Shown piece after piece: positions 7,253 through 16,981 of a stretch of DNA of 64,000 nucleotides. Every line of letters begins with the position of its first letter. Position 1 is the first letter of the stretch. The translations under genes were made by a program, and so were the position numbers. Origin of the DNA: Pacificibacter marinus. Its GTDB lineage: Bacteria > Pseudomonadota > Alphaproteobacteria > Rhodobacterales > Rhodobacteraceae. The notes below the pieces were generated by a model that had not been told where the DNA came from, did not search any database, and saw only the letters and a program-made list of their open reading frames with translations. The stretch is from positions 111,413-175,412 of the forward strand of contig NZ_JAHKPU010000018.1 of NCBI RefSeq assembly GCF_018860505.1, read 5' to 3'.

Positions 7253-9787
7253 TTGCTTGGACTGGATTTTTGGTGGGACATGACGCGACTGCGGCACGGT
7301 ATATTTAAAGATTCTCCCTTTAGGGGCGCGAGCTCACAGGCCTCTCGGGCCTCAAACAACGCCAGCCGAACACCAATCGGGCAAATGCTTGTCGACATAG
7401 GCGCGCTGACCCCGCAAGATTTGGTCCGCGCCACTGCGATGCGACAACGCCATGATGCGCGGATCGGCGATATTTTGTTGGCGCATGGCATGGTGAACGA
7501 GACGACATTATACGCCGTTTTAGCCAAGCAATATGGTGCAGAGGTTGCGAATTTTGACGCCTATGCAGCAGATGTGCGCCTGATAGATACGTTCGGGGCC
7601 GACGCGTGCCTGCGTCAGGGGGTGCTGCCTTGGCGCCGCGTGGGCTCAACCGTGCTTATCGCATCTTGCCGTCCCGAACAGTTCGAAGACATGCGCCCCC
7701 GCCTGACCGCTCTGTTTGGGCCTGTTCGCATGGCAGTGGCCTCAGAAACGACGATGCATGACGCTTTGATGCAATCGCGTCAACGCAAGCTTGCAAAGGC
7801 AGCAGAGACACGCGTCGCCGCACATGAAAGCTGTCGCGAGCTGGATATTGCCCGCCTCACCCGTGTGTTGTCGGCTATCGGTTTTGTCATCATCGCCACG
7901 ACAATCGCCTTTCCACATGCGATGTTTTTTGCGCTGGTGTGCTGGGCTATTTTGGTTCTTGTCGTTACCTCTGTCTTGAAATTAGCGGCCGCTGTTGCAC
8001 AGGCGCGTTTGTCGCAAAAACGCCAATCTACCTTTAGCACGATACGGCGCGTGCAAAAATTACCCACCGTGTCGGTGATGGTGCCGCTGTTTCATGAACG
8101 CGAGATTGCAGGACGGCTGGTCAAGCGTCTGTCAAAGCTGACCTATCCGCGCGAACTTTTGGACATTTGCCTTGTGGTTGAAGAAGATGACACCATCACC
8201 CAAGACGCCGTTGCACGCACAGACCTGCCTCGTTGGATGCGCATGATTGTTGTGCCCCGTGGCGGCGTCAAAACCAAACCGCGGGCGTTGAATTTTGCAC
8301 TCGACTTTTGTCGTGGGACCATCATTGGCATCTATGACGCAGAAGACGCGCCCGAGCGGGACCAAATCCACAAAGTGGCGCATCATTTTGCCCAAGCGCC
8401 CCCCGATGTGGCCTGCGTGCAAGGCATTCTGGATTTTTACAACGCCCGCACCAACTGGCTTGCGCGGTGTTTTACCGTTGAATATGCCTCTTGGTTTCGC
8501 ATCATTTTACCTGGGTATGAACGCCTTGGGTTGGTCGTGCCTTTGGGCGGGACAACTTTGTTTTTCCGTCGTGAAGCCATTGAAAAACTTGGCGGTTGGG
8601 ATGCTCATAATGTGACAGAGGATGCCGATTTGGGCATTCGGTTGGCCCGCCATGGCTATCGCACTGAGCTGATTCGGACTGTCACCGACGAAGAAGCCAA
8701 TTGCCGATTGTGGCCGTGGGTCAAACAGCGATCACGCTGGCTCAAAGGCTATGCGATGACCTGGGCGATGCATATGCGCAATCCGCGCAAACTTTTGGCG
8801 GACTTGGGCTGGTGGAAATTCTTTGGCGTACAGGTTTTGTTCTTTGGGGCTTTGTCCAATTTCTTACTTGCGCCGCTGTTGTGGTCGTTTTGGTCTATGC
8901 CACTCGGTCTGCACCACCCCTTGCAAGACGTCGTGCCCAATGGAATTTTTTTGGCATTGGGCGCTTTGTTTTTAATGTCAGAAGTGATCACCGTTGCGAT
9001 TGGCATGCTGGCCACCTCAACGCCGAAACACAAAGGGCTTTGGAAATGGGTACCCACATTGCATTTCTACTATCCTCTGGGCACTCTGGCCGCGATCAAG
9101 GGACTGTGGGAAGTGGTCACACGACCATATTATTGGGATAAAACGGCACATGGTTTGCATGATCTGATTGCCGATCCAGATAACGAAAACAGCATCACAC
9201 CCCAAGCTGAACAAAAGCCGAAAAGGCGTGCCCAAGATGTAGACCGCAAAGCCGGCGACCAATTGAGTGTTGAAGCTTTTGCCGAGACACAAAGCGTACA
9301 AACCCCTTCGGATGCAACGGTTCTACACTATAATGCGCCATTGGTTTTAAAGGCCTGCAACCGTGTTGCCATAGGGGATGTGCCATATAAATTAACGCAG
9401 GCCAATCGCGTTGATCCGCCATCCTTCAAACACGCGTCAGGGTTTCGTGAGCCCCGCGCAGATTTTGACACTCTGCCAACGGCAAGGCCTAGGCAGCGAC
9501 GCCTGACATTTGGATTGAATTTAGCCTATGATGCGAAAGACATCGTGCCAGTGTCAATGTCAGCGCAAAACGACGCAGGTTTCACTGGCGCGCACAGTGA
9601 TCTGTCACCTGTATGCCCAGCGCCAAAGCGCCATGCCTCAGACACATCGGCACATGAAAACCAATTCGCCACCGGCCAGCATATTATGCCAAAATTGCTG
9701 CAAAATGTACCGCACCCAGTCGCGGATAACACACACATGGCGCCCGACATGGCGCATGCGGCGGCGTTTTTAGACATACCCGAGTGA
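7253..9787 (+). CDS. GspE-N (MshEN) domain / family 2 glycosyltransferase membrane fusion protein
   Basis: An 844-residue protein with three parts. Residues about 40-165 (from TPIGQMLVDIGALT) form a MshEN/GspE N-terminal domain, a fold that in other proteins binds c-di-GMP. After two hydrophobic helices (about 205-250) comes a processive GT2 domain with an acidic YDAEDAPE near 360, TEDADLG near 455 and the QRSRWLKG motif near 490, as in cellulose-synthase-like enzymes. Several C-terminal membrane helices follow, then a polar, probably disordered tail of about 200 residues. It probably makes or exports a surface polysaccharide (inference). TTG 7253 has an AGGGA site 9 bases upstream; ATG 7280 is the alternative. 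A CtrA box lies upstream. Confidence 0.85.
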   Translation: MLGLDFWWDMTRLRHGIFKDSPFRGASSQASRASNNASRTPIGQMLVDIGALTPQDLVRATAMRQRHDARIGDILLAHGMVNETTLYAVLAKQYGAEVANFDAYAADVRLIDTFGADACLRQGVLPWRRVGSTVLIASCRPEQFEDMRPRLTALFGPVRMAVASETTMHDALMQSRQRKLAKAAETRVAAHESCRELDIARLTRVLSAIGFVIIATTIAFPHAMFFALVCWAILVLVVTSVLKLAAAVAQARLSQKRQSTFSTIRRVQKLPTVSVMVPLFHEREIAGRLVKRLSKLTYPRELLDICLVVEEDDTITQDAVARTDLPRWMRMIVVPRGGVKTKPRALNFALDFCRGTIIGIYDAEDAPERDQIHKVAHHFAQAPPDVACVQGILDFYNARTNWLARCFTVEYASWFRIILPGYERLGLVVPLGGTTLFFRREAIEKLGGWDAHNVTEDADLGIRLARHGYRTELIRTVTDEEANCRLWPWVKQRSRWLKGYAMTWAMHMRNPRKLLADLGWWKFFGVQVLFFGALSNFLLAPLLWSFWSMPLGLHHPLQDVVPNGIFLALGALFLMSEVITVAIGMLATSTPKHKGLWKWVPTLHFYYPLGTLAAIKGLWEVVTRPYYWDKTAHGLHDLIADPDNENSITPQAEQKPKRRAQDVDRKAGDQLSVEAFAETQSVQTPSDATVLHYNAPLVLKACNRVAIGDVPYKLTQANRVDPPSFKHASGFREPRADFDTLPTARPRQRRLTFGLNLAYDAKDIVPVSMSAQNDAGFTGAHSDLSPVCPAPKRHASDTSAHENQFATGQHIMPKLLQNVPHPVADNTHMAPDMAHAAAFLDIPE

Positions 9788-9867
9788 TTGCCCTTTTCGC
9801 CCCGTCAAAAACACCATCGTTTAAAACGCGCAATCAACGGCCTTAGCCCAAAGCGGAAATGAATTTC

Positions 9868-10548
9868 TTAACGCTCTGTTTCCGCATCTATTTTAAGGCG
9901 CGTCACAAAGGCCTTGGAAATATGATTGCTCAAAGCGGCATGAGCGGCATTGCCATCGCCAGCTTCAATCGCGGATACGATTTGATTGTGTTCATCGATG
10001 GCTTCTTCCCCACGACCTTCGACAGCCAAAGAGGTCGTCGCCAAAAGCGCCATGGAGCGGTGCACCAAATCCAACTGCTTGACCAAATAGCGATTGTGCG
10101 ACGCCAAATGAATCTGTTTGTGAAACCGTCTGTTCGCCTTTGAAAGCGCATCAGGATCAGCGACCAAAGCGCGATCTTCATCGACCATATCACGCAGAAC
10201 ACGGATTTCTTCTGGCGTGGCATGGCGCGCGGCCAGTCGAGCCGCCAAACCTTCAAGTTCGGTGCGCACCACGTAAAGATCAGCCATTTGATTGTGATCC
10301 AAGGAGGCCACAATCAAGGACCGCCCATCGCGGGTGAGCATTGATTGGGTTTCCAAGCGTTGCAGCGCCTCACGAATAGGCGTGCGCGACACACCAAAGC
10401 GTTCGGCAAGCTCGCTTTCAACCAAGCGATCGCCAGGGCGATAAATACCTGTATCGATGGCTTCCAAGATCAAACTATAGGCGTCTTTTTGTCCGACGGC
10501 CTGTCCAGAGATCTGGCCTGAAGCGTGATCTTTATGTGCATCTTTCAT
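9868..10548 (-). CDS. GntR-family transcriptional regulator, FCD (FadR) subfamily
   Basis: A 226-residue regulator. The N-terminal winged helix-turn-helix is seen in the GDRLVESELAERFGVSRTP region, followed by IREALQRLE, which is diagnostic for GntR. The C-terminal part is an all-helical FCD ligand domain with the metal-site residues in the DEDRALV and HKQIHLASHN segments. FCD regulators usually sense organic acids or sugar acids. The start ATG at 10548 is preceded by an AAAGGGGA ribosome site; a longer in-frame start 11 codons upstream is less likely. It is divergent from the HAD gene, and no catabolic operon is adjacent, so the target is unclear. Confidence 0.88.
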   Translation of the reverse strand: MKDAHKDHASGQISGQAVGQKDAYSLILEAIDTGIYRPGDRLVESELAERFGVSRTPIREALQRLETQSMLTRDGRSLIVASLDHNQMADLYVVRTELEGLAARLAARHATPEEIRVLRDMVDEDRALVADPDALSKANRRFHKQIHLASHNRYLVKQLDLVHRSMALLATTSLAVEGRGEEAIDEHNQIVSAIEAGDGNAAHAALSNHISKAFVTRLKIDAETER

Positions 10549-10662
10549 CGGCGTCCCCTTTACCGTACGAGGCTGCACCATAAACAGGCCCGTTGCGATG
10601 GTTCAAGCTTTAACAGGCTAAAGGGGCTTGTTTGATCCAAACCTCAGGCCTAACAAGGTGCC

Positions 10663-11313
10663 ATGGTCCAAAAACAATTCTCTCATGTGCGCACGTGGAT
10701 CTTTGATCTCGACAACACGCTTTACCCGCCTGCAACCTCGTTGTTTCCGCAAATCGAGATCAAGATGACGGCGTTTATGATGCAAACTCTTGGCGTTTCC
10801 CACGCTGAAGCGAGCGCCCTGCGCACCTCATATTGGCGTGATCATGGCACCACATTGGCAGGGCTGATGAAACTGCACGGCGTACAGCCCTATCCCTACT
10901 TGGAAGATGTGCATGACATTGATTTCACTATACTTGATCCTGCCCCGAAGCTGCGCAAAGCGATTGAGGCGCTCCCAGGGCGCAAGATCATTTTCACAAA
11001 CGGCACCGCGCCCTATGCAGGCGATGTGTTAGAGGCACGTGGGCTATCTGGTGTGTTCGATGCCACTTATGGTGTTGAACACGCAAACTTTGAGCCAAAA
11101 CCAAATGCTGATGCATATACGCGTATCATTGAACAAGACGGGCTTGATCCCACCGAAGCCGCGATGTTCGAAGATGACCCTCGGAATCTAGAAGTGCCGC
11201 ATACTTTAGGCATGAAAACCGTCCACGTCGCCCCCCAAAATGAGATCACGGATCGGGCGTATGTTCACCATCATACGGATGATTTGGCGCATTTTTTAGT
11301 TAGCACCCAATAA
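10663..11313 (+). CDS. HAD-superfamily hydrolase, pyrimidine 5'-nucleotidase type
   Basis: A 216-residue haloacid dehalogenase-like phosphatase. Motif I is FDLDNTLY near residue 14 with the nucleophile and acid/base Asp pair. Motif II is FTNGT near 111, and motif IV is FEDDPRNLEVPHTLGM near 168, the form typical of the SDT1/YjjG-like pyrimidine 5'-nucleotidase group in alphaproteobacteria. The cap region is helical and short. The expected activity is dephosphorylation of pyrimidine nucleotides in the cytoplasm; substrate choice is inferred from subgroup. The preceding gene is divergent and the next small gene is 167 bases away, so it is probably a single-gene unit. Confidence 0.88.
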   Translation: MVQKQFSHVRTWIFDLDNTLYPPATSLFPQIEIKMTAFMMQTLGVSHAEASALRTSYWRDHGTTLAGLMKLHGVQPYPYLEDVHDIDFTILDPAPKLRKAIEALPGRKIIFTNGTAPYAGDVLEARGLSGVFDATYGVEHANFEPKPNADAYTRIIEQDGLDPTEAAMFEDDPRNLEVPHTLGMKTVHVAPQNEITDRAYVHHHTDDLAHFLVSTQ

Positions 11314-11480
11314 AGCCGATGATCGACATGCGTATGCGCCACAAGCTTTGCTGCTTTGTGGGCATGTAAGTTCTGTATCGCCAAGGTCTGAGGTTGTCAT
11401 GCGACACCCCGCCACCCTGAAGTGCTGACAGTCCTTCGTTAAAAGCTGACTTTGAAATACATCATTGACGGAGAGTCAGA

Positions 11481-11705
11481 ATGACACACGCACAGGCCAC
11501 CCCTTCGACAGACACTGAACACCATGATGAGAAATATATCGCAACACCGCGTCAAGTTGCTTTGACGCTGACGATCATCACCCTCCTTGGTGCAGTTATT
11601 GCTGGAGCCATCGCGCTGTTTGGCTGGCCTGTTCTGGGTCTCGTGGCCTTGGCCTGTGTGCCAATCGTCTTTGTCTGTTTGATTCTTTTGACCGTCGGCA
11701 AATAG
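11481..11705 (+). CDS. Small two-helix membrane protein, hypothetical
   Basis: A 74-residue protein with a polar, His/Glu-rich N-terminus (TEHHDEKYIATPRQ) and two hydrophobic helices with a short linker, ending in VGK. ATG 11481 has a GGAGAG ribosome site 6 bases upstream. I do not recognise a named family; similar small inner-membrane proteins are common in Rhodobacterales. It precedes the UbiH-type gene by 136 bases on the same strand. Confidence 0.65.
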   Translation: MTHAQATPSTDTEHHDEKYIATPRQVALTLTIITLLGAVIAGAIALFGWPVLGLVALACVPIVFVCLILLTVGK

Positions 11706-11841
11706 AACTTTCCTCTGACATCGCCCTGAGACAGGCTGCCGCTTGGACATTGCATGGATTTGCGCCTATCACTTGGGCTCAGACTTGCACTTACGCCAAG
11801 ACTTGCAACATTTGCGCCACCATGCGCGAAGGAACAGCCTC

Positions 11842-13068
11842 ATGACTCAAGCGTCTCAAAAACCAAACCGCCCCAAAGTCGATGTGCTTGTTGTTGGCGG
11901 GGGCATTTCAGGCATGATTGCAGCGGCGGCTTTTGGCGCATCTGGGTTTAAAACCTTGATGATTGACCCTGTTCCGCCTGTGATCGTAGGCGATGGGGTC
12001 GGCTCTGATTTACGCTCGACCGCGTTTTTACGCCCTGCCCGCGATCTGTTTGAAAAGATAGGCGTTTGGGACCAGCTTGCCCCCCATGCCACACCGCTTG
12101 AGGGTCTGCGCATTGTCGACACCATCGATGGTCCGGATGGGCCTGTGTTGCGCAACGAGCGTCAATTTGAAGGGCGTGAGACAGCCGACGAACCCTTTGG
12201 GTGGAACTTTCTCAACTGGCACATGCGGCGCGAATTGATGCGCATTTTGCCGAACATCCCACAAACAGAAATCCGCTATGGCGTTGGGTTCAAATCCATG
12301 TTGACCCGCACGGGGTCTGCCATTGTCACATTGACGGACGGCGCGTCGGTTGAGGCGAAATTGGTTGTGGCCGCCGACGGGCGCGACTCGTCGGTGCGCA
12401 CAGCCGCAGGGATCGGTGTGTCCACCACGCGCTATGGGCAAAAATCGCTGGCCTTTACAGCCTTTCACGACTTGCCACACAGCAATCTATCGACCGAGAT
12501 TTACCGCGACGGTGGCCCTTTCACCATGGTGCCGCTGAAAGACATAGACGGCAGGCCAGCGTCCGCCATCGTGTGGATGAACAAGGGCCCTAAGGCGATT
12601 GAGCTTTTGAAGATGGATACACCCGCCTTTAACGCAGAAATGACGGATCGCTCTGCGGGGCTTTACGGCAATCTTGAACTGGCCTCACAGCGCGGGGTCT
12701 TTCCCATTATCACCCAAGTGGCGGATAAACTGTCTGCGCAGCGTGTGGCGATTATCGCAGAGGCTGCGCATGTGCTGCCGCCTATTGGCGCGCAAGGTTT
12801 GAACACATCGCTGAACGATCTGGCTGAACTGTTGACGCTGTGCGAGGCCAATGGCGACGATATAGGTCATACTGCGATGCTTGACGCCTATGCGCGCAGC
12901 CGACACCGCGACATCACCGCCCGCGCCCGCGTCGTTGATTTGTTTAACCGTGTGGTGCAATCCGAAGACAGCATTTTGCAATCTGTGCGCCTGCTGGGTC
13001 TTAAGGCCGTTCATGACATCAAGCCTGTGCGAATGGGCGTCATGCGTGCAGGGCTTGAACCACTTTAA
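11842..13068 (+). CDS. UbiH/UbiF/COQ6-family FAD-dependent hydroxylase
   Basis: A 408-residue flavoprotein monooxygenase. Seen are the N-terminal FAD dinucleotide fold VVGGGISG near residue 14, the middle DGRDSSVR motif near 174, and the second FAD motif near 310. The last reads EAAHVLPPIGAQGLN instead of the usual GDAAH; a Glu at that place also occurs in other Rhodobacterales members as I know the family. These enzymes hydroxylate the ring in ubiquinone synthesis at the membrane. Which ring position is used cannot be told. ATG 11842 was chosen for the AAGGAACAG ribosome site and the family-like start; the open frame extends about 33 codons further upstream without similarity. Confidence 0.88.
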   Translation: MTQASQKPNRPKVDVLVVGGGISGMIAAAAFGASGFKTLMIDPVPPVIVGDGVGSDLRSTAFLRPARDLFEKIGVWDQLAPHATPLEGLRIVDTIDGPDGPVLRNERQFEGRETADEPFGWNFLNWHMRRELMRILPNIPQTEIRYGVGFKSMLTRTGSAIVTLTDGASVEAKLVVAADGRDSSVRTAAGIGVSTTRYGQKSLAFTAFHDLPHSNLSTEIYRDGGPFTMVPLKDIDGRPASAIVWMNKGPKAIELLKMDTPAFNAEMTDRSAGLYGNLELASQRGVFPIITQVADKLSAQRVAIIAEAAHVLPPIGAQGLNTSLNDLAELLTLCEANGDDIGHTAMLDAYARSRHRDITARARVVDLFNRVVQSEDSILQSVRLLGLKAVHDIKPVRMGVMRAGLEPL

Positions 13069-13348
13069 GGCCAACGCCTCGCCAAAGCTCATGCTTGAAA
13101 CGCGACGGGATGCTATCATATTCAGCCTATTCAGCCAGAACAGTCGCGTGTTTGCGCAAAAGTCACGCTTTTCCCACGACATGCAGCAGGATCCGCAAGC
13201 CGCTAGACAAATTAACACTTTTAGCCTTAACCTTCCTCCTTAGGCGCGTGGTGCTGCGCAAAGGGTCTCGATAGAAGACCTGTAGCCCATAGATAAGCGT
13301 CACCTTGAGGCAGCGGGTGTCAAAACCCAAGACATACAGGCAAAGCAT

Positions 13349-14452
13349 ATGGCAACCGAAGAGATCCTCGTGATGGGCTCGTCCCTTCTCGACAACGTTT
13401 CTGTCAGTACAAACCACGGCGGCCAAAATGGCGGCCGTATAATGATCAAGAACGGTGACACCGATTTTGATACAGACGATGTCATCGTCATTACTGTGGA
13501 AAACGTCTACAATGGTGAGGTGACAGGTCAAAGCAAGGTCGTCGGCATCATCGTCTACGATTCTCCCACCGACTATGTAAACGGCACGGTGAAATACACC
13601 TATGAGCCTATGAACCCTGGACAATCAGCCACGATTCAAAGCGATCTTTCAGGGCTGGGTGATACATATTTGCGCTTTAACGCAAACGTGCTGGTCTCTT
13701 CTGATGGAGGCCCAAGTTTAAACAACGTATTGATTGCACCAGGGCAAGACCTCACGGACCTGCGCCCGATCATCCAGATCGATCATGAAACCGACGTGGA
13801 TTATGATGGCGATGGCGTGATCGATAGGGTTGGCGACGGCAACTTTAACGTCGACAACAACGTCTTTGCCGAAGATATCATCGGGGCTGCCGTATGCTTG
13901 ACCCGTGGCACGTTGATCGACACTCCAAATGGCCCCAAATACATCGAGACCTTGAAAACGGGCGACATGGTCAACACGCTCGACAACGGCCCACAAGCCA
14001 TTCGCTGGATCGGCGCCCGCACCATGCCCGCGCAAGCCGCGTTGGCCCCCGTTCTGATCAAAGCCGGCGCCATGGGCAATCTGCGTGACCTCAAAGTGTC
14101 GCAAAATCACCGCATGTTGGTGCGCGGCCCCCAAGCGCAAATCCTGTTCGGTGAACGTGATGTTCTGGTCGCCGCCAAACATCTGGTCAACGACGATAAA
14201 ATCCGCATCGTGAGTGGTGGCACGGTCGACTATTTCCACATGCTGTTTGACACACACCAGATCATCTTCGCCGAAAGTTGCCCCACAGAAAGCCTGTTTC
14301 CGGGGCAAGAGGCGCTTGATGCCGTGTCTGGTGACGCACGCGCAGAGATTTTAACCATCTTCCCCGAACTGAGTGACGACACCAGCACAGCACAATTGTC
14401 GCGCTATGAGTTGAAATCATGGGAAGCAGAAGCTCTTAAACGCGCTGTTTAA
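13349..14452 (+). CDS. Hint-domain protein (hedgehog/intein-type), possibly secreted
   Basis: A 367-residue protein. The first 180 residues are Asp/Asn/Gly-rich, including DYDGDGVIDRVGDGN, which resembles a calcium-binding repeat. A Hint domain then begins at a Cys near residue 182 (CLTRGTLIDTPNG), continues through SQNHRMLV near 252, and ends near HQIIFAES. This layout is widespread in roseobacters, where Hint_2 domains sit on repeat or surface proteins, often type I secreted. There is no N-terminal signal peptide. Self-cleavage is conceivable because the domain's first Cys is present, but the usual C-terminal Asn is not obvious, so activity is uncertain. Confidence 0.8.
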   Translation: MATEEILVMGSSLLDNVSVSTNHGGQNGGRIMIKNGDTDFDTDDVIVITVENVYNGEVTGQSKVVGIIVYDSPTDYVNGTVKYTYEPMNPGQSATIQSDLSGLGDTYLRFNANVLVSSDGGPSLNNVLIAPGQDLTDLRPIIQIDHETDVDYDGDGVIDRVGDGNFNVDNNVFAEDIIGAAVCLTRGTLIDTPNGPKYIETLKTGDMVNTLDNGPQAIRWIGARTMPAQAALAPVLIKAGAMGNLRDLKVSQNHRMLVRGPQAQILFGERDVLVAAKHLVNDDKIRIVSGGTVDYFHMLFDTHQIIFAESCPTESLFPGQEALDAVSGDARAEILTIFPELSDDTSTAQLSRYELKSWEAEALKRAV

Positions 14453-14548
14453 CCTATATTACTGACAACGGCCGGCGGGCATAGGCCTTGCCCCCCGCCC
14501 TGCCATATCTTAGAACGCGGATGAACCTGATTTACCGGAGCCCGCGTC

Positions 14549-16063
14549 ATGCTTGACACCATTCAATACACAAGTCCAAAGCCCAAAGTGATTGCGGGTG
14601 CAAAACACGACTGGGAACTGGTCATCGGTCTTGAAATTCACGCACAGGTGCAAAGCAACGCCAAGCTGTTTTCGGGCGCCTCTACGCAATTCGGTGCAGA
14701 GCCCAACTCGAACGTGGCTTTCGTTGACAGCGCCATGCCCGGCATGCTGCCTGTGATCAACGAATACTGTGTCGAACAAGCGGTGCGTACAGGTCTTGGC
14801 CTGAAAGCCAAAATCAACCTGTTCTCTGCCTTTGATCGCAAGAACTATTTTTATCCTGATTTGCCCCAAGGGTACCAAATTTCGCAACTCTATCATCCCA
14901 TCGTGGGCGAAGGCGAAGTTCTGGTCGATATGGAACCCGGTGTGGCACGCAAAGTGCGCATCGAGCGCATTCACTTGGAACAAGACGCGGGCAAATCCAT
15001 TCACGATATGGACCCGACGATGTCTTTCGTCGACCTCAACCGCACCGGTGTTGCATTGATGGAAATCGTGTCCTTCCCTGACATTCGTGGCCCTGAAGAA
15101 GCGGCGGCCTATGTTTTGAAACTGCGCCAAATCCTGCGGTATTTGGGCACTTGTGATGGCAACATGCAAAACGGCTCTATGCGCGCGGATGTGAACGTCT
15201 CTGTTTGCCGTGTGGGCCAGTACGAGAAATTTGCAGAAACAGGTGATTTTAGTCACTTGGGCACGCGTTGTGAGTTGAAAAACATGAACTCCACCCGCTT
15301 CATCCAAGCTGCGATCGACTATGAGGCGCGCCGCCAAATCGCCATCATCGAAGACGGTGGAGAGATCAAGCAGGAAACACGCCTGTACGACGCGGACAAG
15401 AACGAAACCCGCTCTATGCGCTCTAAAGAAGAAGCGCACGATTACCGTTATTTCCCTGATCCTGATCTGTTGCCTTTGGAAATCGAACAGGCTTGGGTGG
15501 ATGACATCCAAGCCAGCTTGCCTGAATTGCCAGACGAGAAAAAAGCCCGTTTTGTGATCGAATTTGGCCTGTCCGAATATGACGCATCGGTTTTGACCGC
15601 TGACACTGCCAATGCCGCATACTTTGAACGCGTGGCAGAGGGCACGGACGGCAAACTGGCCGCCAATTGGGTGATCAACGAATTGTTTGGCCGCTTGAAA
15701 AAAGACGACAGAGACATTGCAGACAGCCCTGTGTCAGCAGAACAACTTGGCGGCGTGGTCAAATTGATCAAATCCGGCGACATCTCTGGCAAAATCGCCA
15801 AAGACCTGTTCGAAATCGTCTACACCGAGGGCGGCGACCCAGCGAAAATCGTGGAAGAGCGCGGCATGAAACAGGTCACGGATATGGGCGCGATTGAAGC
15901 GGCTGTAGACGCAGCCATCGCAGCCAACCCCGCGCAGGTGGAAAAAGCCAAACAAAACCCCAAACTCGTTGGGTTCTTTGTGGGTCAGGTGATGAAAGCC
16001 TCCGGCGGCAAAGCCAACCCTGCGGCGGTGAACGAATTGGTTGTGAAAAAGCTTGGGCTTTAA
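14549..16063 (+). CDS. gatB: Aspartyl/glutamyl-tRNA amidotransferase subunit B
   Basis: Subunit of GatCAB, which converts misacylated Glu-tRNA(Gln) or Asp-tRNA(Asn) to the correct amide form. The 504-residue length is normal. Seen are the family start [13 protein letters not shown] near residue 30, the [11 protein letters not shown] region, [24 protein letters not shown], and the helical C-terminal YqeY-like tail ending in [14 protein letters not shown]. The kinase-like ATP-dependent tRNA-Glu activation is housed in the cradle domain. A ribosome site CCGGAG precedes ATG 14549. gatA and gatC are not in the window. A terminator follows. Confidence 0.97.
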   Translation: MLDTIQYTSPKPKVIAGAKHDWELVIGLEIHAQVQSNAKLFSGASTQFGAEPNSNVAFVDSAMPGMLPVINEYCVEQAVRTGLGLKAKINLFSAFDRKNYFYPDLPQGYQISQLYHPIVGEGEVLVDMEPGVARKVRIERIHLEQDAGKSIHDMDPTMSFVDLNRTGVALMEIVSFPDIRGPEEAAAYVLKLRQILRYLGTCDGNMQNGSMRADVNVSVCRVGQYEKFAETGDFSHLGTRCELKNMNSTRFIQAAIDYEARRQIAIIEDGGEIKQETRLYDADKNETRSMRSKEEAHDYRYFPDPDLLPLEIEQAWVDDIQASLPELPDEKKARFVIEFGLSEYDASVLTADTANAAYFERVAEGTDGKLAANWVINELFGRLKKDDRDIADSPVSAEQLGGVVKLIKSGDISGKIAKDLFEIVYTEGGDPAKIVEERGMKQVTDMGAIEAAVDAAIAANPAQVEKAKQNPKLVGFFVGQVMKASGGKANPAAVNELVVKKLGL

Positions 16064-16097
16064 CCAAATCCGAGCTTTACGATCATGAAAAAACTGA

Positions 16098-16131
16098 AAA
16101 ACGGGGTGCTCATTTGAGGCCCCGTTTTTTT
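16098..16131 (+). terminator. Rho-independent terminator of gatB
   Basis: AAACGGGG (16099-16106) pairs with CCCCGTTT (16120-16127), with further T residues. Confidence 0.85.
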
Positions 16132-16236
16132 AACGCGTTACCAGAATTTTGAGACCATTTGCAAAAACGCAAACCTTTTCATGCGACACGCCCTCCATTA
16201 AGGTCGCACAAAGCCAGCCAAGAACGGAGCCTTTCC

Positions 16237-16644
16237 ATGTCAGCCTATGAGTACCGCGTTATCCCTGCCCCACGTCGTGGTGAAAAAGCCAAGGGGGTCA
16301 AAACTCCTGAAGCTCGTATGGCACAGGCTATGGAAACCCGCCTGAACGCCCTTGGTGAAGAGGGCTGGGAATATCTGCGCTCTGATGTTGTGCCCATGGA
16401 AGAACGTGCAGGGCTAACCTCCAAATCCGTAAGCTATCACACCGTATTGATTTTCCGCCGCGACGCTGATTACGGCATATTCACGGAAGAAAACAAAGGC
16501 TTCGGCACCTTTGCCCAAGAGGACGCCGACGCGCTGGCCGCAGCCGAGGAAGCCGAAGCTTTGGCGGATGAAGCCACAGCAGAGGCCGCAACACAAACGG
16601 AAGCCAACGACAACGGCGATCAAGACGACGCAGAACGCGCCTAG
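16237..16644 (+). CDS. DUF4177 domain-containing protein
   Basis: A 135-residue protein. The first half is a DUF4177 domain: YEYRVIPAPRRGEKAKG, then LNALGEEGWEYLRSD, then a beta strand SYHTVLIFRRD. The second half is low-complexity and acidic, rich in Ala, Glu and Asp, and probably disordered. ATG 16237 has an ACGGAG ribosome site 8 bases upstream. No enzymatic role is known for the family. It is convergent with the bolA gene 6 bases away. Confidence 0.8.
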   Translation: MSAYEYRVIPAPRRGEKAKGVKTPEARMAQAMETRLNALGEEGWEYLRSDVVPMEERAGLTSKSVSYHTVLIFRRDADYGIFTEENKGFGTFAQEDADALAAAEEAEALADEATAEAATQTEANDNGDQDDAERA

Positions 16645-16650
16645 ATCACA

Positions 16651-16908
16651 TTAGACGTCCAAATCAAGTGCCAGCGCATGAATGCGCGGCACGATATCGC
16701 CAAGCGCCTTGTGCACGGCACGATGACGCGCCACACGCGACAGCCCGTCGAAGGCGGCAGAGCGGATCAAAACGTTGAAATGCGTTTCGCCATCGCCACC
16801 AGGATTGCCCGAATGTCCCGCATGCGAGGCACTGTCATCGACCACTTCCAAGCGTGTCGGCGAAAAAGCGTCGGTCAATCGTGATTTCATGTCATCTGAG
16901 ATCGACAT
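16651..16908 (-). CDS. BolA-family protein
   Basis: An 85-residue BolA/IbaG-type protein. Seen are the class II KH-like fold segments LTDAFSPTRLEVVDDSASHAGH, with the conserved His, GETHFNVLIRSAAF, and the RVARHRAVHKALG helix ahead of the terminal HALALDLDV strand. BolA proteins bind [2Fe-2S] clusters together with monothiol glutaredoxins and affect iron and stress responses. It is divergent from the J-domain gene. This pairing next to cobS is a common Rhodobacterales neighbourhood; here two extra genes sit between them and cobS. Confidence 0.92.
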   Translation of the reverse strand: MSISDDMKSRLTDAFSPTRLEVVDDSASHAGHSGNPGGDGETHFNVLIRSAAFDGLSRVARHRAVHKALGDIVPRIHALALDLDV

Positions 16909-16981
16909 TTAGGCTTTCTCCTCTTTCCAAATTCTCCATATCGTCTATGGTCTTTTGCCTGAGTCTAGAAGGTTAAACCAC

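Noticed and set aside
14510..15511. 333-codon open frame antisense to gatB
   Set aside because: It lies wholly opposite a well-supported gene, has no recognisable motif and is rich in His and Arg, as expected for an antisense shadow.
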